Shown here: piece by piece, positions 1 through 13,501 of the stretch | Position numbering within the stretch: position 1 is the first letter of the stretch | Layout: each line of letters starts with the position of its first letter | Source of the DNA: RPQJ01 sp963707145 | GTDB lineage: Bacteria > Pseudomonadota > Gammaproteobacteria > Steroidobacterales > Steroidobacteraceae | Length of the DNA: 64,000 bases | Direction of reading: 5' to 3' | Assembly (NCBI GenBank): GCA_963707145.1 | Contig: CAVPOQ010000008.1 | Location: forward strand, 930,001-994,000 | Position numbers and translations under genes: made by a program | The notes under the pieces: model-generated | The model's input: the letters and a program-made list of their open reading frames with translations, nothing else | What the model was told of the DNA's origin: nothing | Databases searched by the model: none

Positions 1-561
1 GCCCCATCGGTCGGTGCGGTGGTTGGTGTGGGCGGCCACGAACTGGTTGATGAAGTAGCCCTCGGAGCCCATCACCTCGACGCCGTCGTAGCCCGCCTCG
101 CGCGCGAGCTTCGCGCAGCGCACGAAGCCGCGGATCTGGCGCTCCACGCCGCGCGCGGACAGCGCCCGCGGCGTGAACGGCGAGATCGGGGACTTGATGC
201 GCGACGGGGCCACCGCGAGCGGGTGGTAGCCGTAGCGGCCGGTGTGCAGGATCTGCAGCGCGATCGCCCCGCCCTCGGCGTGCACCGCGTCGGTGATCGG
301 GCGGTGCCTGCGCGCCGCGGCGCTCGTGGCGAGGCGACCGGCGAACGGCGAGGCCCAGCCCTCGACGTTGGGCGCGAAGCCGCCGGTGACGATCAGCCCC
401 ACGCCGCCGCGCGCCCGCTCGGCGAAGTAGGCCGTCAGGCGCGGGAAGTGCTTCGGGTCGTCCTCGAGCCCCGTGTGCATCGAGCCCATCAGCACGCGGT
501 TGCGCAGACGGGTGAATCCGAGGTCGAGCGGGGCGAGAAGATGCGGGTACGCGCTGGTCAT
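1..561 (-). CDS. fadH: 2,4-dienoyl-CoA reductase (NADPH), N-terminal part, truncated by window edge
   Basis: The first 187 residues of an Old-Yellow-Enzyme-type flavoprotein are visible; the rest lies beyond base 1. The N-terminus carries the stretch LGFTRLRNRVLMGSMHTGLE, followed by GGVGLIVTGGFAPN and a YDGVEVMGSEGYFINQF segment, which are hallmarks of FadH-type dienoyl-CoA reductases. The family reduces 2,4-dienoyl-CoA esters during beta-oxidation of unsaturated fatty acids, using FMN, FAD and a 4Fe-4S cluster; the cluster and NADPH domains are not in view. The ATG at 559-561 is the natural start, as homologues begin within a few residues of it. The gene diverges from the UvrA-like gene; an AATAAT box on the minus strand (601-606) is a possible -10. 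Confidence 0.88.
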   Translation of the reverse strand, partial: MTSAYPHLLAPLDLGFTRLRNRVLMGSMHTGLEDDPKHFPRLTAYFAERARGGVGLIVTGGFAPNVEGWASPFAGRLATSAAARRHRPITDAVHAEGGAIALQILHTGRYGYHPLAVAPSRIKSPISPFTPRALSARGVERQIRGFVRCAKLAREAGYDGVEVMGSEGYFINQFVAAHTNHRTDRWG

Positions 562-649
562 GAATGTGCCGTCGGGCTGCGATGAGGGGTCCGATCGGGC
601 ATTATTTCACCGCGGCACGCCCGCTGCCGACCTACGCTCCCCCCGGCCG

Positions 650-6354
<5,705 letters not shown>

Positions 6355-6365
6355 GGGCGCATGCG

Positions 6366-7181
6366 ATGGGCCCGCTGCTCACCTCGACGCTGCACGACGC
6401 GCTGCTTGCGGCGCGCGACCGCGGTGCGGCCGCGCTCGACTGCTCGCTCGACCTCGAGCGCACGACCACGACCGTGGCGGTCGGTGCGGCACACTGGACG
6501 TGGCAGGGGGTCGGGTATCCGTACCTCGAGGCCTGCCGCGAGCGGACCATCTACCACTGGGATGGCGAGGCGTTCCGTACCGTGTCGCGCTACGGCGGCG
6601 CGCTCGTCAAGCTCGTGCCCACCGGGTGGGGGCCGCCGACCTTCGAGATCGACGGAATCAAGATGCTGCCCACCGCGCAGGTGTCGCCGTGGGAGGACGC
6701 ACGGCTCAAGGTGGCGCTCGTCGAGCCGCGTGGCAAGGTGATCCTCGACTGCTGCGCGGGTCTCGGCTACTTCGCCGCGTGGTGCCTCGAGGGCGGGGCT
6801 GCGCGCGTGGTGTCCTTCGAGAAGAACCCCGACGTGCTCTGGTTGCGCAGCCTGAACCCGTGGTCGCCGCCCGCGCAGGAACGGCTGTCGCTCGAGCAGG
6901 GCGACATCGTCGAGCGCATCGCGACGCTGCCCGGCGCCTCGGTGGACGCGGTCCTGCACGACCCGCCGCGCTTCGGCATCGCGGGCGAGCTCTACTCGCA
7001 GGACTTCTACGGACAGCTCGCGCGCGTGCTGCGGCGCCGGGGCCGGCTGTTCCACTACACCGGTACGCCCAATCGACTCGCGAGCGGACGCGACCTGCCG
7101 CGCGAAGTGACCCGGCGCCTCGGGCATGCCGGGTTCGACGCCCGACCAAGCGGCGACGGGGTGCTCGCGCTACGGCGCTGA
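6366..7181 (+). CDS. Class I SAM-dependent methyltransferase, substrate unknown
   Basis: A 271-residue soluble protein. A glycine-rich SAM-binding loop (DCCAGLGYFAAWCLE) begins near residue 128, followed by an acidic residue at the end of strand 2 (VVSFEKNPD) and a DPP-type motif (VLHDPPRFGI) near residue 198. The DPPR motif resembles that of N-directed or RNA methyltransferases, but the N-terminal 120 residues are not a domain I can name. It starts 11 bases after the UvrA-like stop and is likely co-transcribed with it. The last 12 bases overlap the end of the convergent M48 protease gene. ATG 6366 is preferred over ATG 6361, which is in another frame. Confidence 0.75.
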   Translation: MGPLLTSTLHDALLAARDRGAAALDCSLDLERTTTTVAVGAAHWTWQGVGYPYLEACRERTIYHWDGEAFRTVSRYGGALVKLVPTGWGPPTFEIDGIKMLPTAQVSPWEDARLKVALVEPRGKVILDCCAGLGYFAAWCLEGGAARVVSFEKNPDVLWLRSLNPWSPPAQERLSLEQGDIVERIATLPGASVDAVLHDPPRFGIAGELYSQDFYGQLARVLRRRGRLFHYTGTPNRLASGRDLPREVTRRLGHAGFDARPSGDGVLALRR

Positions 7182-8744
7182 CGCCGGCTGCGCGCTCTCC
7201 ACCTTCCACTTCACCTGGCGCAGCACCTCGTTCGTGCCGAACGGGCCGAGCGAGGTGCGCAGGTTGACGGTCTGGCGCGGCGGGATCGTGCCCGAGCCTG
7301 TGCCGATGCGCTCGGGCCCGTGGATCGTGCGCCCGGACGACGGGTCCACCACGCCCACGAGCACGGTGACGTTGCTGAGCGACACCGAAGTGCGATTGCC
7401 CACGGTCAGCCAGACGCGGCCCTGCTTGTCGAGCTGCGGCTGGATGGCGAGGTAGGTCTCCGGGTTCTGCGCGAGGTCGAGTCGCACGAGCCGTGCCTGC
7501 GCCTGCTCGCCGTAGGGTGACTTCGAGCCTGCCGCCAGCGTGTAGAGGCGCACCGCCTCGGGCATGTTGCCGCGATCCTCGTTGATGCGGCCGAGGTAGT
7601 AGGCACCCGGCGCCGTGGGCAGCAGCTTCATGCTCTGCTCCAGCAGGGGCGCGGCGGCCATGGCGTTGCCGAGCTGGTACTGCGCCGTGCCCTGCTGGAC
7701 CATCGGCTTGAAGTAGCCGGGGTCGAGCTGGCCCGCCTTCTGATAGTGGCCGAGCGCGGTGCGCGGGTTCTTCTCCGCCATCGCCAGGTCGCCGAGCAGG
7801 CCGTAGAAGCGCGACTCGCGAGGTTCGATCTTCACCGCCTCGTTCGCGAGCCTGCGCGCCGAGGCGAGGTCGCCCTTGCCCGCGGCGGAACTGGCCTGCT
7901 CCTGCTTCCCGTAGGCCGGTGCGTCGCGCTTGAGCGTCGCCATGGCCGCGGCGTAGCGCTCCGTGCCCATGTCGCCGCCCGGTCCGCCCATTTCCTGCAT
8001 CGTCCGGCGGTTTGCGTCCACGCGTTCCTGTGACGGCGGATGGCTCGCGAACAGCCCGGTCATCCAGTCCTGGTCGTTGCCGGCCTGGAACTTGCGCACG
8101 AACAGCTCCTGCAGCGTGACGGCCGCCTGCAGGTCGTAGCCGGCGCGCTTCATGTACTGCATGCCGTAGCGGTCGGCCTCGAGTTCGTCCTCGCGACCGT
8201 ACTTCGCCGACAGCAACTGCGCGCCCACGGCCGCACCCTGGCCCACCACCTGCCCGAGCGCCGAGCCGCCGTAGACCGAGGCACCGATCGACGCGACGGC
8301 CGCGCCGATCTGCATCAGCTGTCCCTTCTCCATCTGCTGCGCGCCATGGCGCGCGGCCGCGTGCACGATCTCGTGGCTCAGCACCGCCGCGAGCTCGGCC
8401 TCGTTCTTCAGCTCGACGAGCAGACCGCGATTGATGGCGATCTTGCCGCCGGGCAGCGCCCACGCGTTCAGCTCGCTGCTGTTGAGCACCACGAACTCGT
8501 AGGGCAGCGGTCGGTCGGCGACGGCCGCGAGCTTTCGCCCGACCTGCTGCACGTAGGCGTTCACGGCGGGGTCGGTGACGTAGTCGCCGCCCTGCGACTG
8601 ACGCGACGGGCCGTAATACTGCTGCCCGAGCTGGATCTCCTGCTGCTCGGAGACCATGTGGATCTCCTTGCGGCCGGTGACGGGGTTGGTCGCGCAGCCG
8701 GTCAATGCGGCGGCCAGTACGAGCGTGGCGATCAGTCGATGCAT
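7170..8744 (-). CDS. M48-family metalloprotease lipoprotein with TPR-like C-terminus (BepA-like)
   Basis: The protein has 524 residues. The N-terminus is a lipoprotein signal (ATLVLAAALTGC), so it should be anchored in the envelope. The zinc-binding HExxH motif appears as SHEIVHAAARH near residue 124, with the third ligand in the ELEADRYGMQYM segment. Downstream are TPR-like helices (ALGHYQKAGQLDPGYF, AVRLYTLAAG) and a beta-rich tail of about 90 residues. This order matches BepA/YfgC-type outer-membrane quality-control proteases, though the extra tail is unusual. The open frame continues far upstream of 8744, but that part is antisense to other genes. It follows avtA by 14 bases and is probably co-transcribed. 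Confidence 0.85.
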   Translation of the reverse strand: MHRLIATLVLAAALTGCATNPVTGRKEIHMVSEQQEIQLGQQYYGPSRQSQGGDYVTDPAVNAYVQQVGRKLAAVADRPLPYEFVVLNSSELNAWALPGGKIAINRGLLVELKNEAELAAVLSHEIVHAAARHGAQQMEKGQLMQIGAAVASIGASVYGGSALGQVVGQGAAVGAQLLSAKYGREDELEADRYGMQYMKRAGYDLQAAVTLQELFVRKFQAGNDQDWMTGLFASHPPSQERVDANRRTMQEMGGPGGDMGTERYAAAMATLKRDAPAYGKQEQASSAAGKGDLASARRLANEAVKIEPRESRFYGLLGDLAMAEKNPRTALGHYQKAGQLDPGYFKPMVQQGTAQYQLGNAMAAAPLLEQSMKLLPTAPGAYYLGRINEDRGNMPEAVRLYTLAAGSKSPYGEQAQARLVRLDLAQNPETYLAIQPQLDKQGRVWLTVGNRTSVSLSNVTVLVGVVDPSSGRTIHGPERIGTGSGTIPPRQTVNLRTSLGPFGTNEVLRQVKWKVESAQPASAP

Positions 8745-8758
8745 GGTGTTCCTCGTGT

Positions 8759-10003
8759 TCAGGCGCCGTACGCGCGGCGCGCTTCCTCGGCGATCGCCAG
8801 GATGCCGGCTTCGACGCTGCCGGGCGCCTGCGAGCAGTTGATGCGCAGGCACTCCTCGCGATGCGTCCACGGCTCCTCGAGGCCCGGGAAGAAGTGGTGC
8901 CCGGACAGCACCAGCACGCCGCGCGCCTTGAGCCGGCGATAGAGCGCCGCGCTGCCGCCGGGCAGGCCCGGGAACCACAGCCACAGGAAGAACGCGCCCT
9001 CGGGCCGGTGGATGCGCAACGGCAGGCCGGCGCAGGCCTCTGCCAGCCAGGCCACCGCCTGCTGCGAACGCGCCTCGTAGTACGGCCGGATCACCTCGCG
9101 GCACAGCGTCTCGAGTTCGCCGCTCGCGAGCAGCGGCTCGACGATCACCGCGCCGGTCGAACCCGGCGCCAGCGCGGCCGTGGCGTTGAACGATGTGATC
9201 GCATCGATCACGGGCTCCGCCGCCACGACGATGCCGGTGCGCGTCGCGGGCAGGCCGAGCTTCGAGAGGCTGAGGCACAGGATTACGTTCTCGTTCCAGA
9301 GCATGCCCGGCTCCGCGAACTGGATGCCGGGGAAGGGCATGCCATAGGCCGCATCCACGATCAGCGGCACGCCGCGGGCGCGTGCCATCGCGTCGAGCCG
9401 CCCGAGTTCCTCGATCGTCAGTACGTTGCCCGAGGGGTTGGTGGGCCGCGACACGCAGATCGCGCCGACGTCGGGCACGTCCTCGAGGCCCTCGAAGCGC
9501 ACGCGGTACTTGAAGAATCCGCCGGGCAGCTGCTCGATGTCGGCGCGTCGCGAGACGATGGCGCCGTCCTCGAGACCGACGTCGGCGTAGCCGATGTACT
9601 CCGGCGCGAGCGGCAGCAGGATGCGGCTGCGGCGGCCCGCGCCGGCGCCCGCCAGCAGGTTGAACAGCGTGAAGAACGCCGACTGGCTGCCGCTCGTGAG
9701 TGCCACGTTGCGCACGGACAGCGGCCAGCCGTAACGCGCGCCCAGCGCGGCGGCGACCGCCGAGCGGAAGGCGACGTCGCCGCCCGGTGCCGCGTAGCAG
9801 GCGGCGAAGCGACCGAACTGCGCCGGATCCGCCGCGATCTCCACCAGCCGCCGTGCATAGACCGCTTCCAGCGCCGGGATGCGCGCCGGGTTGCCGCCGC
9901 CCAGCATCAGCGTGCCGGGCGCAGCGCCGCCGAGGTCCTCCATGAGCTCGAGCGCGCCGGTCGGCCGCACGAATCGGCGCGCGAATCCGGTGGTGAAGTG
10001 CAT
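8759..10003 (-). CDS. avtA: Valine--pyruvate aminotransferase
   Basis: A 414-residue PLP enzyme of fold type I that interconverts valine and pyruvate with 2-oxoisovalerate and alanine. Strongly characteristic stretches are MLGGGNPARIPA near the start, LTSGSQSAFFTLFNLLAG, LLPLAPEYIGYADVGLEDGA, CVSRPTNPSGNVLT, and the PLP lysine in LSLSKLGLPATRTG near residue 247. PEGAFFLWLWFPGLP and GHHFFPGL near the end are also AvtA-like. ATG 10001-10003 is chosen by alignment of the N-terminus (RPTGALELMEDL). It is divergent from the HAD phosphatase gene and lies directly upstream of the M48 protease gene, with no obvious functional link. Confidence 0.93.
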   Translation of the reverse strand: MHFTTGFARRFVRPTGALELMEDLGGAAPGTLMLGGGNPARIPALEAVYARRLVEIAADPAQFGRFAACYAAPGGDVAFRSAVAAALGARYGWPLSVRNVALTSGSQSAFFTLFNLLAGAGAGRRSRILLPLAPEYIGYADVGLEDGAIVSRRADIEQLPGGFFKYRVRFEGLEDVPDVGAICVSRPTNPSGNVLTIEELGRLDAMARARGVPLIVDAAYGMPFPGIQFAEPGMLWNENVILCLSLSKLGLPATRTGIVVAAEPVIDAITSFNATAALAPGSTGAVIVEPLLASGELETLCREVIRPYYEARSQQAVAWLAEACAGLPLRIHRPEGAFFLWLWFPGLPGGSAALYRRLKARGVLVLSGHHFFPGLEEPWTHREECLRINCSQAPGSVEAGILAIAEEARRAYGA

Positions 10004-10058
10004 GCGTCGCTCCGTCCTGCCGCCTGTCTGCCCTCGCTCCGCTAGACTCCGCGACGCG

Positions 10059-10742
10059 ATGCGCGAAGTCCAGGCGATCATCTTCGACCTCGACGACACC
10101 CTGTGGGAAGTGGGGCCGGTGATCGTGCGCGCCGAGCACGCCATGCGCTCGTTCCTGGCCGAGCGCTACCCGCGCGTGCTCGAACTGCACACGCCGGAGT
10201 CCATGCGAGACCTGCGCGCGCGCATGGCGCGCGAGCATCCCACGATGCGCCACGACTTCACGTGGCTGCGGCTCGAGTCGCTGCGCAGCCATGCCCGCGA
10301 AGCGGGCTACCCGGAAGCGATGGCCGAGGAGGCCTTCGCCGTGTTCTACCGCGCGCGCAACGAGGTGACGCTGTTCGAGGACGTGCTGCCCGCGCTCGAG
10401 CGGCTGCACGGGCGGTTCCGGCTGTTCGCGGCGAGCAACGGCAACGCGGACCTCGAGGCGATCGGGCTGGCGCGGTTCTTCGAGCATGCGCTGGCCGCGC
10501 GCGAGGCGGGGATGCTGAAGCCCGACCCGCGCATCTTCACGCTGCTGCTCGGCCGCGCCGGGCTCGCGCCATCGCAGGTGCTGCACGTCGGCGACGATGC
10601 GTTCGCCGACGTCGAGGGCGCGCGCCGCGCCGGACTGACGCCGGTGTGGGTGAACCGCGCGGGAGACGCATGGCCGCTGTCGGCCTCGCCGCCGCCGCTC
10701 GCTGTGCAGACACTCGCGGAGCTTGCCGACCTGCTCGACTAG
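10059..10742 (+). CDS. yigB: HAD-family phosphatase, YigB-like (FMN/sugar-phosphate type)
   Basis: A 227-residue HAD subfamily IA hydrolase. Motif I is FDLDDTLWE (residues 9-17) with the nucleophile and acid aspartates; motif II is in FAASNGNADL; motif III lysine is in MLKPDPRIF; motif IV is HVGDDAFADVEGARRAG. The cap-region pattern (HDFTWLRLESL) and overall length fit YigB, which in E. coli dephosphorylates FMN and other small phosphates. A TAGACT hexamer at 10043-10048 ends only ten bases before the ATG, so the transcript may be nearly leaderless; this is inference. Confidence 0.82.
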   Translation: MREVQAIIFDLDDTLWEVGPVIVRAEHAMRSFLAERYPRVLELHTPESMRDLRARMAREHPTMRHDFTWLRLESLRSHAREAGYPEAMAEEAFAVFYRARNEVTLFEDVLPALERLHGRFRLFAASNGNADLEAIGLARFFEHALAAREAGMLKPDPRIFTLLLGRAGLAPSQVLHVGDDAFADVEGARRAGLTPVWVNRAGDAWPLSASPPPLAVQTLAELADLLD

Positions 10743-11041
10743 CGTCCCCGGCGCCCGTCGCGTACGACGCCTGCAAACGTTCCGTCTGCGTCCGTGCGAC
10801 ACGCGTCGTCGCAATAGCGTGCGCTGCTTCGCATCGAGGGTCTTGATCCCGCCGGCCAGGCTTCGGTAACTTCGGCGCATGGCTGCATGCCGTCGCATCG
10901 CCAGCGCGCACGCACGATGGGTCGTCTGACCCGCCGCCGCTGCGCCCCACCGAACTCCTGCGATTCCGTCCGGCCCGCCCGCTGTCAGCAGGCGCGGTCT
11001 CTGGCTGCCAGCAAGCCCGTTCCAACCGCGGAGATCACGCC
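10743..11041. other. Intergenic stretch, no gene found
   Basis: About 300 bases between the HAD phosphatase gene and the unknown gene pair. I see no credible reading frame, RNA gene or T-tract terminator. It should contain the promoter of the downstream pair; a TTGATC at 10843 is the only -35-like hexamer I noticed and has no good partner. Confidence 0.4.
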
Positions 11042-11680
11042 ATGACGTCCGACGAGGCCGAGTCCGCCACCCCTGCCATCGACGTCCGCAATCTGCGCGA
11101 GTTCTTCCGCGACAGCGTGCAGGAAGCGCTCGCACGACAGCAGGTCGGTGTCGACGACCACACGGAACATTATGTCGTGAACCTGCTCACGATGTTCTCG
11201 CGCTCGGAGGCGTTGTTCGATGCAACCTCCGGCGGCCAGCGCCTCAGGCCGCTCGCGCTCATGCTCGTCGACGCTGCGAGCGCGCCGTCCGCAGAGCAGC
11301 GTACGCGCGCGCTGCAGCGCCTCGGCGACGTGTCGCTGTTCGTCGCGGGATTTCTCTCCCACGGCTTCGCGCGCCGCCTGGTGGACATCGACTATCACAT
11401 CGCGATGGGCGGCCGGGCCTACGGCACGCTCGCCGACAGCTGCGGCAGCGGGGCGCGCGGCAGGGCGCTCGCCGGCGTGTTCGCGGAGCTCGCCGCGAAG
11501 TTCCAGCGCCTCGTGGACGCACTGAACGACGTGAGCGAGATGTCGTGGCGCAGCAGCGACCGCGACGTGCTGCGGCTGTACGAGGTCTGGCTGACCACCG
11601 GCAGCCCGCGCGCGCACGCGCTGCTGAAGGAGAAGGGTGTGAGCCCGGTCGCCGTGCCCGCGGGTCGCGGGCGCAACTGA
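11042..11680 (+). CDS. Conserved protein of unknown function, first of a coupled pair
   Basis: A 212-residue soluble, mostly helical protein without signal peptide or membrane segment. Notable segments are HYVVNLLTMFSRSEALFD (residues 41-58), ALQRLGDVSLFVAGFLSHGF and LVDIDYHIAMGGRAYGTLAD. I recall similar proteins with the HYVVNLL and DVDYYIAMGG patterns in many Beta- and Gammaproteobacteria, always without a known function; no catalytic motif is evident. The ATG follows GGAGATCACGCC, a reasonable ribosome site. The stop at 11678-11680 is five bases before the GTG of the next gene, so the two are probably translated together. Confidence 0.72.
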   Translation: MTSDEAESATPAIDVRNLREFFRDSVQEALARQQVGVDDHTEHYVVNLLTMFSRSEALFDATSGGQRLRPLALMLVDAASAPSAEQRTRALQRLGDVSLFVAGFLSHGFARRLVDIDYHIAMGGRAYGTLADSCGSGARGRALAGVFAELAAKFQRLVDALNDVSEMSWRSSDRDVLRLYEVWLTTGSPRAHALLKEKGVSPVAVPAGRGRN

Positions 11681-11685
11681 CCGCC

Positions 11686-12345
11686 GTGCTGCTGCGCGAG
11701 TTGCAGAACCGGCTCGCCGGGCTGTACGACGCCCCGTCGGAGCATGACGTCGACGATTTCCTGATCACCGACGCGGCGCACGCCGCGGCGCTGCAGGGCG
11801 CCGAGGCCGCTCCGCCCACCGACGAGCAGCTGCTGGTCGCAGAGGACGGTGACGGCGTCGAGGTCTCGCTGTACGTGGATCGCTCGGTGATCGAGCGGCT
11901 CGCGGCGCGCTGCCCGCTGCGTTCGCTGTCGGAGGAGAACCTCGCCGACTACTGCACGGCACTCGAGGGTGTGAGCCACTTCCATTACTTCGTCTGGAGT
12001 GCGGGCCGCGATCGCCGTGTGTCGCTGCTGGAGCTCGAGCTGCAGGCGGAGGTGGACAAGTACGCGAGCGCGCTGCGCCTGATGCTCGAGCAGCGTGGGG
12101 GACGCTTCCCGGCGGAGCTGTTCGAGCGGCTGTTCGATCGCGCCGGATTCCTGCCCCACCTGCCGGCTCACGAGCGGACCCGCTACGAGGAAGCGCATCG
12201 CTTCGCGGCGCGCTTCTGCCGGCGACTGGAGGAGCGGTTCCTGAGGCGGCGGCAGGCCCGGCCCGACGCGCTGCTCGCGGAACTCAGGACGTTCTACCGC
12301 CTCGGCCGGCATGCCAAACTGCGCCACGCGGAGCAGTGGCGCTGA
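11686..12345 (+). CDS. Conserved protein of unknown function, second of a coupled pair
   Basis: A 219-residue soluble protein starting at GTG 11686. It begins VLLRELQNRLAGLYD, has an acidic segment (EHDVDDFLITD) and a conserved-looking core LEGVSHFHYFVWSAGRD followed by LLELELQAEVDKYAS; the last 80 residues are strongly basic and helical. I know no characterised homologue. The open frame extends upstream of 11686, but those residues are antisense-like and low complexity, so the GTG just after the previous stop is preferred. Tight spacing suggests the two proteins act in the same process or complex (inference). Confidence 0.7.
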   Translation: MLLRELQNRLAGLYDAPSEHDVDDFLITDAAHAAALQGAEAAPPTDEQLLVAEDGDGVEVSLYVDRSVIERLAARCPLRSLSEENLADYCTALEGVSHFHYFVWSAGRDRRVSLLELELQAEVDKYASALRLMLEQRGGRFPAELFERLFDRAGFLPHLPAHERTRYEEAHRFAARFCRRLEERFLRRRQARPDALLAELRTFYRLGRHAKLRHAEQWR

Positions 12346-12354
12346 GCGCGTCGC

Positions 12355-12726
12355 TCATTCGTCGCCCTTCTTCTCCGCTGTCTTTCTGCGCAGCTCGATC
12401 CACTTCGACAGTTCACGCAGGTTCTTCGTCCGCTTCCAGTTCTGCTTCTCGAGTGCCCCGCTGTTGTAGGGGTTGTAGCCGGTCTTGAGGCCCTTGGGGT
12501 TGCTCTGCGCCGGGTTCAGCGGATCGTCCTCGTCGTCGCGGATCTGCAGGCTGGGGTCGACCAGTGCGCGCAGACGGCTGGTGGCGCCGAGGATGTCGTC
12601 GGCCAGCAGTTCCTGGTCGTTGGCCCATTCCCAGGTCTTGTTGCCCCGGTCGTCCACGCCGAGGCGGCCCGGCTCGCGCTCTGGGGGGGTCGGCGCCGGA
12701 GGGCCGCTGGGCGGTTTTCCGGTCAT
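12355..12726 (-). CDS. Small conserved hypothetical protein with WEW and YNPYNSG motifs
   Basis: A 123-residue hydrophilic protein with a proline-rich N-terminus, then RGNKTWEWANDQELLADD, a DPSLQIRDDEDDPLNP segment, LKTGYNPYNSGALEKQ and a basic tail (KWIELRRKTAEKKGDE). No transmembrane segment or known catalytic motif. The motif-rich middle looks conserved and coding rather than a shadow. ATG 12724-12726 is preferred to an ATG two codons upstream; either is possible. It is convergent with the preceding gene pair (9 bases apart). Function unknown. Confidence 0.65.
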   Translation of the reverse strand: MTGKPPSGPPAPTPPEREPGRLGVDDRGNKTWEWANDQELLADDILGATSRLRALVDPSLQIRDDEDDPLNPAQSNPKGLKTGYNPYNSGALEKQNWKRTKNLRELSKWIELRRKTAEKKGDE

Positions 12727-12868
12727 GGGCATGCGCTCCGCGGTCGGACGAGGGTGACGTCGCGGATGCTATCGCCCCCGATCGCGCCGTGACGCGAACC
12801 GTTTCACATAACCGTATCGTGGCCGCTGTGCAGCCAGGCGACCGCGCCCCGTGCGGCCGTCGGACCGC

Positions 12869-13393
12869 TCAGCGCGCCCCGAGGCGCTCGCGTGCCCAGA
12901 GCAGTCCGATCAGCGTCTTGGCGTCGTGCAGCTGGCCGGTCGCCGCGAGCGCCACGGCTTCCTCGAGCGCGACCCAACTCGCCTCGAACACCTCGTGCTC
13001 CTCCGGCAGCAGGCCGGAGGGGACCAGGTCGCGGGCGAGGAACAGGTGGATGACCTCCGTGAAGATGCCGGGCGAGCTGTAGAACTCGCCGAGCTTCTCC
13101 CAGTCGCCCGCGTCCACTCCGGCTTCCTCCGCGAGTTCACGTCGCGCGCACTCCAGCGGCGGCTCGCGGTTGTCGATCTTGCCGGCCGGCAGTTCCACGA
13201 GCCAGCCGCCGGCGGCATGGCGGAACTGGCGCAGCAGGCACACTCGGCCCTCGCCGTCGAGCGCCACGACCGCCGCGCCGCCCGGGTGATGCGCGATCTC
13301 GAGCTCCGCGACACGCCCGTTCGGCAGCTCGACGCGCTCGAGGTTGAGGGTGAGCACGCGGCCCGTGAAGACGTTGGTGATGTCGGGTTCCAT
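12869..13393 (-). CDS. Nudix hydrolase, ADP-ribose pyrophosphatase type
   Basis: A 174-residue Nudix enzyme. The full Nudix box GKIDNREPPLECARRE followed by LAEEAGV spans about residues 81-103 and supplies the metal-binding glutamates. The upstream GGAAVVALDGEGRVCLLRQ and the SSPGIFTEVIHLFLARDL segments match the NudF group, which splits ADP-ribose into AMP and ribose 5-phosphate. At 174 residues it is shorter than E. coli NudF (209). ATG 13391-13393 is chosen because the family begins about ten residues before the TGRVLTLNLERVELPNG strand. The gene diverges from the aldehyde dehydrogenase gene. Confidence 0.82.
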   Translation of the reverse strand: MEPDITNVFTGRVLTLNLERVELPNGRVAELEIAHHPGGAAVVALDGEGRVCLLRQFRHAAGGWLVELPAGKIDNREPPLECARRELAEEAGVDAGDWEKLGEFYSSPGIFTEVIHLFLARDLVPSGLLPEEHEVFEASWVALEEAVALAATGQLHDAKTLIGLLWARERLGAR

Positions 13394-13501
13394 GACGGGT
13401 CCGCGACGGGCGATGACCGAGAGTGGCCGGGGATCATACGCCGGCGGCTGTGCTATGTTTGTCGGCGGTCCCGCACACGGCGGGCCGACTGGAGATCCCA
13501 C

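Noticed and set aside
8745..11135. A single leftward frame of over 1300 codons covering the M48 protease and running far upstream
   Set aside because: Only the part from 8744 down has protease motifs and a lipoprotein signal; upstream residues are arginine-rich and antisense to avtA-region and HAD genes, a by-product of GC bias.
11042..12345. One frameshifted gene instead of two in the unknown pair
   Set aside because: The first protein ends naturally, the second has its own GTG five bases later, and no single edit gives a smoother junction.
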